Assembly (NCBI GenBank): GCA_004356265.1
Contig: SMXK01000159.1
Coordinates: 1-14,394 of the forward strand
Length of the DNA: 14,394 nt
Source: Bacteroidota bacterium
GTDB lineage: Bacteria > Bacteroidota > Rhodothermia > Rhodothermales > UBA10348
Direction of reading: 5' to 3'
Numbering within the stretch: position 1 is the stretch's first letter; each line of letters opens with the position of its first letter. Made by a program: the position numbers and the translations under genes. The notes beneath the pieces were generated by a model. The model was not told the origin of the DNA and ran no database searches. It saw nothing but the letters and a program-made list of their open reading frames with translations. This document shows positions 5,933 to 12,620 of this stretch, one piece after another.

Positions 5933-7298
5933 GTAATTCGGCCATGAACCGCTCGCCAAGAGCATTCGCATCGGCCTCTGAATTTGCTTCGGCATATACA
6001 CGAATGATTGGCTCGGTGTTGGATTTTCGCATGTGAACCCAACTATTGGCGAAGTCGATTTTCACTCCGTCGATTGTTGAGATCTGTTCGGTCGCGTATT
6101 TATCAGCCATCTGGTCCAACAAGGCATCCGGGTCCATGTCTCCAATATTCTGCTTTAGTTTTACCATGTAGTACGAAGGTAAACTGGTTCGGAGCTCAGT
6201 CATTGAAATGTTCTCATTTACGAGATGCTGCAGAATCATCGCTACGCCTACAAGCCCGTCTCTACCATGATGTAGATCGGGAAGAATAACTCCTCCGTTT
6301 CCTTCTCCCCCGAGCACTGCACCCACTTCGTGCATCTTTTCAACGACATTAATTTCCCCCACCGCAGAGCGATAAACCGACATTCCGAGTTCAGCTCCCA
6401 CGTCGTCGATAGCCCGTGAAGACGACAAATTGGTTACAAACGGTCCTGAGACGTGCGACCATAAAAATTTGGCCGCCGCCACTTGCGTTAACTCCTCACT
6501 GAAATAGACTCCGCCGTCCTGAATCAGCGCGAGCCGATCCGCATCTGGATCCACAACGATTCCCAGGTCCGCACCCGTGTCTGCAACCAGCTGACAGGTT
6601 TCCACCAGATTCTGGGGTAGTGGCTCCGCTGGATGTGCGAAGATTCCCGTTGGTTCACAGTTGGTTTCGATAATCTGATCGTCCGATACGCCGAGTCTCC
6701 TCAGTAATTCCGGAATAGCGATTCCACCCACCGAGTTCACACCATCCACGACAATTTTGAAGTTGCGACTCTTGATCGCATCCATATCGATAAATTGAAG
6801 TTCTAGAATTCGATCGATATGGTATTCCAGATAATCCTCGTGCCGAACCGCACCGATTTTATCATACGTCGTGAATGCCGATTCAGGATTTCTGGAGTTT
6901 TCTATTACAGTCGCTCCCTCATCGCTGCTTAAGAATTCGCCCCGGTGATTGAGCAGTTTGAGGGCATTCCACTCAGCGGGATTATGGGAAGCCGATAGAA
7001 TAATACCCCCCGTCACTCCCTCCTTAAGAACAGCCATTTCAACAGTAGGAGTGGTGGCCAACCCAGCGTTAATCACATCACAACCGCAACTCTGAAGCGT
7101 AGACATCACAATAGACTGACACAATTCTCCTGTAACTCGGGCGTCGCGACCAACAACCACAGTTGGTCTTCCGGACCCTGCTTCACGTTTGCACCATTCG
7201 GAATAACCCGCCACAAAACTGACGAGGACCAGCGGATCCAGACCTTCTCCGAAGATGCCCCTGATTCCGGAAATAGATACGATTAATGTCTTATTCAT
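5925..7298 (-). CDS. glmM: Phosphoglucosamine mutase (Bacteroidota-type GlmM)
   Basis: A 457-residue alpha-D-phosphohexomutase that most likely converts glucosamine-6-phosphate to glucosamine-1-phosphate for UDP-GlcNAc and peptidoglycan synthesis. The active-site phosphoserine is Ser104 in SASHNP (102-107). The Mg-binding loop is DPDADR (250-255), the sugar-binding loop GEGNGG (331-336), and the phosphate-binding loop RKSNTEPIIR (424-433). The Asn in SNTEP and GEGNGG replaces the more common Gly or Ser, which is typical of the Bacteroidota GlmM branch. A phosphomannomutase or phosphoglucomutase activity cannot be excluded from sequence. I chose the ATG at 7298 because MNKTLIVSISGIRGIFG is the family's N-terminus; the open frame runs 31 codons further upstream without homology. 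It overlaps the convergent DUF4834-like gene by 8 bp and is divergent from the GlsB-like gene. Confidence 0.93.
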   Translation of the reverse strand: MNKTLIVSISGIRGIFGEGLDPLVLVSFVAGYSEWCKREAGSGRPTVVVGRDARVTGELCQSIVMSTLQSCGCDVINAGLATTPTVEMAVLKEGVTGGIILSASHNPAEWNALKLLNHRGEFLSSDEGATVIENSRNPESAFTTYDKIGAVRHEDYLEYHIDRILELQFIDMDAIKSRNFKIVVDGVNSVGGIAIPELLRRLGVSDDQIIETNCEPTGIFAHPAEPLPQNLVETCQLVADTGADLGIVVDPDADRLALIQDGGVYFSEELTQVAAAKFLWSHVSGPFVTNLSSSRAIDDVGAELGMSVYRSAVGEINVVEKMHEVGAVLGGEGNGGVILPDLHHGRDGLVGVAMILQHLVNENISMTELRTSLPSYYMVKLKQNIGDMDPDALLDQMADKYATEQISTIDGVKIDFANSWVHMRKSNTEPIIRVYAEANSEADANALGERFMAELLS

Positions 7299-7418
7299 TC
7301 CTGAGATGATCTGGCTGAACCCGAAAAATGGGAGATGATGTGTACGATCGGCCTGCTCGACGCCAAGATACGTTTTCTTACGACACTGCATCCATTCGCG
7401 AGGTCTCCCGTAGATTGC

Positions 7419-7453
7419 TTTGTGCAGCCAGTCGCTGGCTGAGATTACCTTTG
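7419..7453 (+). promoter_or_regulatory. Bacteroidota-type promoter (TTG / TAnnTTTG) for the GlsB-like gene
   Basis: TACCTTTG at 7446-7453 matches the Bacteroidota primary sigma factor -7 consensus TAnnTTTG exactly. A TTTG at 7419-7422 lies 23 bp upstream, within the 17-23 bp spacing reported for the -33 element. The -7 box ends 19 bp before the ATG at 7473, giving a short leader. It is the only exact match I noticed in an intergenic region in the correct orientation. Confidence 0.6.
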
Positions 7454-7472
7454 TACCAAACCAACCACCCCA

Positions 7473-7730
7473 ATGAATATTCTCTGGACAATCCTCATCG
7501 GATTCACCGTCGGCTCGCTTGCCAAATATATCATGCCCGGCAAAGAAAATGCGGGTTTTGTATTGACAACGCTGCTTGGTATCGGAGGCGCATTTGTTGG
7601 ATCATTCCTGTTCGGTTTTATCGGCGTTTCGACCGGTGGACTGATCATGCACATCCTTAGCGCGACCGTCGGGGCCCTTGGTATCCTGTGGGCTTTCAAC
7701 AAAGTAAAGTCGGAGAACGGGGCACAGTAA
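7473..7730 (+). CDS. GlsB/YeaQ/YmgE family small membrane protein
   Basis: An 85-residue protein of the transglycosylase-associated (Transgly_assoc) family, despite the name not an enzyme as far as is known; members are often induced by stress. Three Gly-rich membrane segments are visible at about residues 2-19, 26-49 and 54-74. The first contains ILIGFTVGSLAKYIMPGKE, the family's G-x-(I/L)-A-(G/K)-x-(I/L)-x-PGK pattern. The length is normal. It starts at ATG 7473 with a short leader behind a TAnnTTTG promoter. It stands alone between the divergent glmM and the convergent asnS, so it is probably monocistronic. Confidence 0.93.
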   Translation: MNILWTILIGFTVGSLAKYIMPGKENAGFVLTTLLGIGGAFVGSFLFGFIGVSTGGLIMHILSATVGALGILWAFNKVKSENGAQ

Positions 7731-7797
7731 AAAAGTAGTGCGTACTGAGCGCTAGAGCAGTCGAAGCGAATCGGTATTCAGTCGATCGAAGCGCAGG

Positions 7798-9297
7798 TCA
7801 CGGGTATAGACGATCCATTGTCCTCGCAAATGGAATGGCCTCGCGCAAATGGTGCAGGCCGCAGATCCATGACACCGTTCGCTCGAGTCCAAGACCAAAT
7901 CCACTGTGCGGTACCGATCCGTATCGGCGAAGGTCGAAGTACCACGTAAACGCCTCTTCGGGAAGATTATGAGCACGGACCTGCTCCTGCAGGAACGCGA
8001 GGTCGGTTGCCCGCTCCCCTCCGCCAACAATTTCGCCGTACCCTTCGGGGGCCAAAACGTCCATTCCGAGAGCCAGCCGGTCATCATCCGGATCCCTCTT
8101 CATATAGAAAGCTTTGAAACCGTGCGGAAATCTATGCACGATAATTGGCCCGTCGAAATGCCATGTAATTACCGTTTCGTCGCTGCCGCCAAAGTCTGTT
8201 CCCCACTCAAAACTTGCCGCTGATTCTTTCCATTGGGGAAAATTTCTGAGCTCTTCCTCAATTTCAGATAATCGTCGCTGGATCTGAATCTCCCGCGCAT
8301 CAATACGGCGCTTCTCGCCTTTCTTAGCCTGACCTTTTCGTTTTTGATCGTCTTCCCGTTCAGCCGACAACGCAATTTTTTCATCCGCGATCGCTGCAAG
8401 TTTGTCGTCAAACATTTTCGTTGTCTCATCGCTGTGCAATAATGCTACGGCCTCGTCATACGAAATCCGTGGGAAAGCCTTTCCGACGTTTTCAAGTGGG
8501 CGCAGATCTCTGCCCAAAATTTTCAGCTCAGTTTGACATTTCTCCAATGCTGACCGAACGATGCTCTGCAACATCGCTTCTGCCAGATCCATGTTCATGT
8601 CCAGATCATAAAAGGCCATCTCAGGCTCAATCATCCAGAACTCGGTCAGATGGCGCCGGGTCTTAGATTTCTCGGCGCGGAAGGTAGGTCCGAACGTATA
8701 GATCTTTCCGAAAGCCATTGCCATGGCTTCGCCATGAAGCTGCCCACTCTGGGTCAGATAAGCTTTGGTATCAAAGTAGTCCATCTCAAAGAGCGTGGAC
8801 GTACCCTCCACTGCTGTCCCCGTCAGGATAGGTGCGTCCATCTGGAGGAATCCACGCTCCTGAAAAAATTCGTGTATCGCCATAATCACGCGATTCCTTA
8901 CGCGCATAATGGCCCATTGCCGCTGACTCCGTAACCACAAATGGCGGTGGTTCATGAGGAAGTCAACGCCGTGTTCTTTGGGCGTAATGGGATAATCTTC
9001 AGAGTTGCCGATCAGCGTCATACCGGTAACTTGAATCTCGAATCCACTCGTCTGGCGCTCGTCAGCACTCACCAGACCGGTAACAGATATCGACGACTCC
9101 TGTGAACAGGCCTCAGCCGCCTCCCACGACGATTCGTCCACATCCGCTTGGTTCACAACGCACTGAATGAGCCCGGTGCCGTCACGCAGGACCAGGAAAT
9201 TAAGACTTTTGGAACCACGCTTGTTATACAGCCACCCTTTTAGAGTAACGGTTTTACCAGAGTGGTCGGAAATGTTTTCGATTCGGGCAGAATCCAT
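7798..9297 (-). CDS. asnS: Asparaginyl-tRNA synthetase with charged insertion
   Basis: A 499-residue class II aminoacyl-tRNA synthetase that charges tRNA-Asn. An N-terminal OB-fold anticodon-binding domain spans about residues 1-105 (VTLKGWLYNKRGSK...FLVLRDGTG). In the catalytic core, motif 2 is FRAEKSKTRRHLTEF (206-220), the acidic end of the active site is GEIVGGGER (421-429), and motif 3 is GFGLGLER (466-473). The AsnRS-type flipping segment TGTAVEGTSTLF (159-170) argues against AspRS or LysRS. Residues about 288-362 form a Lys/Glu/Arg-rich, probably helical insertion before FEWGTDFGG that is missing from E. coli AsnRS (466 residues). The last residues read FARTMDRLYP where FPRTP is usual. 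The ATG at 9297 fits the family. GWxTD ends 78 bp upstream on the same strand. Confidence 0.96.
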   Translation of the reverse strand: MDSARIENISDHSGKTVTLKGWLYNKRGSKSLNFLVLRDGTGLIQCVVNQADVDESSWEAAEACSQESSISVTGLVSADERQTSGFEIQVTGMTLIGNSEDYPITPKEHGVDFLMNHRHLWLRSQRQWAIMRVRNRVIMAIHEFFQERGFLQMDAPILTGTAVEGTSTLFEMDYFDTKAYLTQSGQLHGEAMAMAFGKIYTFGPTFRAEKSKTRRHLTEFWMIEPEMAFYDLDMNMDLAEAMLQSIVRSALEKCQTELKILGRDLRPLENVGKAFPRISYDEAVALLHSDETTKMFDDKLAAIADEKIALSAEREDDQKRKGQAKKGEKRRIDAREIQIQRRLSEIEEELRNFPQWKESAASFEWGTDFGGSDETVITWHFDGPIIVHRFPHGFKAFYMKRDPDDDRLALGMDVLAPEGYGEIVGGGERATDLAFLQEQVRAHNLPEEAFTWYFDLRRYGSVPHSGFGLGLERTVSWICGLHHLREAIPFARTMDRLYP

Positions 9298-9375
9298 GGA
9301 AATGAGAGTGGACTCAGTTGTGGGGATAAAATGGGCGAGAGAGTGGCTGGGAAAACGAAGCGGTCGGACGTCAGG

Positions 9376-10809
9376 CTAATTCCGCAGATCCGCCATCCAA
9401 TTCGGATTCCGTCGTTCGCCTGTGACTGACGAATGTAACAGTTCGAACATACCAAACTGATTCAGATCTCCGAAGATAAAAATGGCCTGACCTTCGCCCG
9501 GAATATTATTGTATTCCCAGATCTCGTATGATTTCAGATCCCGCTCATACAAATGTGGATCGATATTGGAAGGCGTTCCATATTTTATCAATACGCGGCC
9601 CCTGTCTGTATCCCAGCCCTCTTCGAAACTGGTAGTATATCTGTCGTTAGCGTATTGTACGCGCGCACGAAAATTTTCTTCGTATTCATTTATCGGCGAC
9701 GAAGGACTCGGATCCCGGACTGTCCAAAAATCCATGATCGCTCTTCTTTTTTCTTCGGGATCTGAAATTGATCGGGCACGGCGGCGTTCGGTCGATGTCC
9801 CGATAATATCGATCAGTTTCTGTTCGAGTTCCACCTCTTCATCTGTCAGAGCGGCGTATCGACTACCGTCAAAAGAGATGTCAGTCATTACAACCGGTGC
9901 AGCTCGCTCAACAAATGGATTATAAACGAAAAACTTTTTGGACTGTTCGGCCACGGCCTGATTGCCCTCATCAAGGATGGCAATACGAAGAAAATAAGAT
10001 CCGCTCGTGAGTTCAGATATGTTGAACGATCCTACGACAACATCGGGTGTGCGAATGTCGCGACTTTTCCTGCTCTGGAGATCTCCCATGGGTTGAGGCG
10101 TATTCGCCTCAGAAACGTACGCGAATACAGTGTACTTGTCCGTTGTTGACTGAACTGAATTCAGACCGTATACCTCTGCGTAGTAGTAGACACTATTCAA
10201 CCCTGAGCCAAAAAGTTGATTGGCGTTCGGTCTGATAACCAACCCGTTCTTATAGAATAAATCATCTGTATCCTGGCTCGCGGAAATGGAACTCGCAAGT
10301 GTAAAATCAGACACGGAAACCGATTGATTATTTCCGAAATCAGGAATCATAACGTCGCGTCTAAGATCAACCGATTTTCGACCAGTAGACGCGTCTTCCG
10401 CAATACTGACACGTAGTTCGTATTCGCCCGGAGCGATAAGCATCCGAATCTGATGCAGAAAATGTTGACCTTCAACAAGCCCGGAGGTATCGGGAACGAC
10501 AAATGATAGTGGGATCGATTCCTCCCATACCGGATCTGTGGGAGATCCTTCTATGGAAGGTGCGGAGGATTTGAAAACGGCTACCTCCACAGGCACGTCA
10601 GCTATGAATCCCAGCGAATCGGGTAAATATACCAGAGTTGCCGCTTCAAACGCTAAGTACAACTCTACCATGGAGTCCGTAGAGTCATAAGAGAATGATG
10701 CATGGTCAACATCCATCTGAATCGCTGACCTTTGCTGCGCGAAAACCTGTCCCGACATCAGCACCAGTGAGAAGATCGCAATCAGCGAAGCTATTCGTTT
10801 GCAAACCAT
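9376..10809 (-). CDS. Secreted GWxTD domain-containing protein
   Basis: A 477-residue exported protein. Residues 1-24 form a Sec signal peptide (MVCKRIASLIAIFSLVLMSG, cleavage likely after VFA|QQ). The middle, about residues 25-310, appears beta-rich and has two or three Ig-like or bacterial-macroglobulin-like stretches (for example APGEYELRVSI and TSGSYFLRIAI). The C-terminal GWxTD domain carries GWDTDRGRVLIKYGTPSNID (398-417), followed by YEIWEY (428-433) and a final GDLNQFGMFELLHS. GWxTD proteins occur in Bacteroidota/Chlorobiota and related phyla; their function is not established. The family name comes from this motif. I chose the ATG at 10809 because the signal peptide starts there; the frame runs 36 codons further upstream with no signal sequence. 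No lipobox is present, so it should be periplasmic or surface-exposed. Confidence 0.92.
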   Translation of the reverse strand: MVCKRIASLIAIFSLVLMSGQVFAQQRSAIQMDVDHASFSYDSTDSMVELYLAFEAATLVYLPDSLGFIADVPVEVAVFKSSAPSIEGSPTDPVWEESIPLSFVVPDTSGLVEGQHFLHQIRMLIAPGEYELRVSIAEDASTGRKSVDLRRDVMIPDFGNNQSVSVSDFTLASSISASQDTDDLFYKNGLVIRPNANQLFGSGLNSVYYYAEVYGLNSVQSTTDKYTVFAYVSEANTPQPMGDLQSRKSRDIRTPDVVVGSFNISELTSGSYFLRIAILDEGNQAVAEQSKKFFVYNPFVERAAPVVMTDISFDGSRYAALTDEEVELEQKLIDIIGTSTERRRARSISDPEEKRRAIMDFWTVRDPSPSSPINEYEENFRARVQYANDRYTTSFEEGWDTDRGRVLIKYGTPSNIDPHLYERDLKSYEIWEYNNIPGEGQAIFIFGDLNQFGMFELLHSSVTGERRNPNWMADLRN

Positions 10810-10853
10810 ATTCGAAGTCGACGAAATGTCTAAAAGAAAGCGAAGGTAATCAC

Positions 10854-10875
10854 TACGGAGTTCCGAGACTCCGTA
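10854..10875 (-). repeat. Perfect 8-bp inverted repeat upstream of the GWxTD gene
   Basis: TACGGAGT (10854-10861) and ACTCCGTA (10868-10875) are perfect inverted copies around the 6-base loop TCCGAG. The element lies 44 bp upstream of the GWxTD start on the minus strand. It has no T-tract following it in that direction, so it is more likely an operator or a 5' leader hairpin than a terminator. Function unknown. Confidence 0.5.
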
Positions 10876-10905
10876 AAAACAATTACCCCCTGAACACACG
10901 GGGGC
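10876..10905 (-). terminator. Possible terminator of the phosphatase pair
   Basis: On the minus strand five C (10904-10900) pair with five G (10890-10886) around a 9-base loop, with a closing G-U pair. The stem is followed by TAATTGTTTTT. It lies about 170 bp downstream of the lipoprotein phosphatase stop and just before the GWxTD promoter region, a suitable place for an intrinsic terminator. The stem is short and the T-run is offset by five bases, so this is tentative. The rest of the 267-bp gap (10810-11076) shows nothing I can support as a gene. Confidence 0.4.
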
Positions 10906-11076
10906 TCTTGAACGCACTCAGTCGGGGAACGGTCCCTGAATGATCTATGACAAAAGAGCGAAAATGTAACAGGTGATAATCGACCATCCAATAAGCACAT
11001 CCATCAAGAATTGACGGGGCCACGTAGCCACCGACTGTTGTGAACCGCTCCGGGAATATTAGAGACTGAGTTATAA

Positions 11077-12579
11077 TCAAAAGGTAATTCCTACCCTATA
11101 AATCACTTCCATCTTGTCCGTTTCAGGGTCTAATTCATAAAATGCGACAGAAATTTTTCGGGGTGAACTTTCTGTGTCGACTTCTGCCAGACCAAAGACT
11201 GAACCGATAACCAGAGGTGCGTCTTCCGCCGTTTCTCTCGGCATTCCCCAATCTGGTCTGAAGAGTTCAAAAGAAAAGGCCGGATTCCCCTGGTTTTCAG
11301 GAAGAAGTGGATGCCCCGCCGCCTTTTTGTAATTCAGCGGAGATGCGGAAAAATCGAAGACAGCAGAACCCAGATCGCTGAGGGAGTATTCGATCGCCCT
11401 CTCAGACTGCGATACTGCGTTCAACGATTCGTTCCAGTTAAGAATATGCGCGCTGGGATAATGTTGGTCTCCGGAAAACACGAGGACTCCTTGAATATCG
11501 TTCTCCTCTACAAAAGACAGAAACTTGCTCCGTTCGAACTGATAACCCATCCAGCTGTCATATCCTGATCTACCAGAAGAAGTATCTCCACCGTAGTCAT
11601 TCAAAGAGACACTTGAAAAAACAATCTTGATACTGGCCGCTGATTCTTTCAATCCCGTGAGCAGCCATTCGAGCTGCTCATCTCCGAGCATTTTTTTTGC
11701 ATTCCCATCTTCAGTTTGCATGGGTACCCGGTACCATCGTGTATCCAAAACAAAAATGTCGATATCTGAAACAGAGAACTTATAATAAATCCCACCTTCT
11801 TCGTCCACATATGGATAGGCCGGATAGTTTTCGTTGAAAACCTTCCTTGCTTCGTCTTTATAGGGATAGGAACCATCGGAATTATCTTTGCCAAAGTCAT
11901 GGTCATCCCAGGTGGCCATCAGTGGAAAACGACTCGCCATATGCTGGTAGTTCTCGTCGAAAACGCGATCGTATTTACTTCGAAACGCTTCTAATACTGT
12001 TTTATCAGATAGCACTATTTCACCATCGGCGAGCATTGTATTACGCAGACTATCGCTAGCGTTATAACTTTCCAGGGTGTTAAGATCACCATCGTAGTCA
12101 CCGTACATCTGGTCGCCTAGAAGCGCAACGAATGTCGGTGACAGCTGCTCGATTTCTTTAAAGATGTTGAACCCCAGGTATTTCTCCCTCATACAGGCCG
12201 AGAACACGAAACTGAATTTACCCGGAGCACCCATATTGGGAAATGATTTGAACTGGTACCACTCGGAGATTCCCCCACTCTCAAATTCGACTCGATACCT
12301 GTAGTCGGTGTCAGAATCGATTTTGTTCAGGCGCACGTTGGTCGAAAAGTCGTTTGTTTCGGAAAGTGTACTCCACTCGGTGAACGCGCGATCTTTCGAA
12401 TCAATCTTCTGGTATTCGATGCGTGCTTGGCCGGCATTTGTAGCCTTAATTAAAACAGGCACCTGGTTATCTTGAACGAGGCCCACGACCGGCGCTCTGA
12501 ACAGTTCGTTCGGATTATCACATCCTGAAACAGTCAGGATTATAATCGCAGTGGAGATTCGGAAAAACGTTTTATTCAT
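11077..12579 (-). CDS. PhoD-like metallophosphatase, lipoprotein
   Basis: A 500-residue PhoD-like (alkaline phosphatase D family) metallophosphoesterase, probably hydrolysing phosphomonoesters or diesters outside the cytoplasm. The N-terminus is a lipoprotein signal peptide with lipobox VSGC, so Cys20 would be acylated. An Fn3-like N-terminal region (about 27-115) precedes the catalytic domain. The metal-site motifs are SACMR (127-131), GDQMYGDYDGD (155-165), WDDHDFGKDN (224-233), LDTRWYR (278-284) and SGDQHYPSAH (369-378). I chose the ATG at 12579 for the lipobox and for the AAAGGA Shine-Dalgarno sequence six bases upstream; the frame continues upstream without signal features. It lies 41 bp downstream of a paralog on the same strand, probably in one operon. 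Unlike that paralog it has no T9SS tail and ends right after the catalytic domain. Confidence 0.93.
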   Translation of the reverse strand: MNKTFFRISTAIIILTVSGCDNPNELFRAPVVGLVQDNQVPVLIKATNAGQARIEYQKIDSKDRAFTEWSTLSETNDFSTNVRLNKIDSDTDYRYRVEFESGGISEWYQFKSFPNMGAPGKFSFVFSACMREKYLGFNIFKEIEQLSPTFVALLGDQMYGDYDGDLNTLESYNASDSLRNTMLADGEIVLSDKTVLEAFRSKYDRVFDENYQHMASRFPLMATWDDHDFGKDNSDGSYPYKDEARKVFNENYPAYPYVDEEGGIYYKFSVSDIDIFVLDTRWYRVPMQTEDGNAKKMLGDEQLEWLLTGLKESAASIKIVFSSVSLNDYGGDTSSGRSGYDSWMGYQFERSKFLSFVEENDIQGVLVFSGDQHYPSAHILNWNESLNAVSQSERAIEYSLSDLGSAVFDFSASPLNYKKAAGHPLLPENQGNPAFSFELFRPDWGMPRETAEDAPLVIGSVFGLAEVDTESSPRKISVAFYELDPETDKMEVIYRVGITF

Positions 12580-12584
12580 CAGAT

Positions 12585-12590
12585 TCCTTT
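12585..12590 (-). promoter_or_regulatory. Shine-Dalgarno sequence of the lipoprotein phosphatase
   Basis: On the minus strand AAAGGA sits five to six bases before the ATG at 12579, inside the 41-bp gap between the two phosphatases. It supports this start over the longer upstream-open frame, which would overlap the paralog's sorting tail. Confidence 0.65.
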
Positions 12591-12620
12591 GATATAAGAG
12601 ACCGGGTCGATCAGCCTTGT

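Noticed and set aside
7731..7797. Possible bidirectional terminator between the GlsB-like gene and asnS
   Set aside because: A 5-bp imperfect stem near 7736-7752 has T-rich sequence only on the minus side and contains a mismatch there. Too weak to annotate.
10883..11080. 65-codon minus-strand open frame in the gap after the lipoprotein phosphatase
   Set aside because: It contains the probable terminator hairpin, has no Shine-Dalgarno sequence and resembles no known small protein. It is probably chance.
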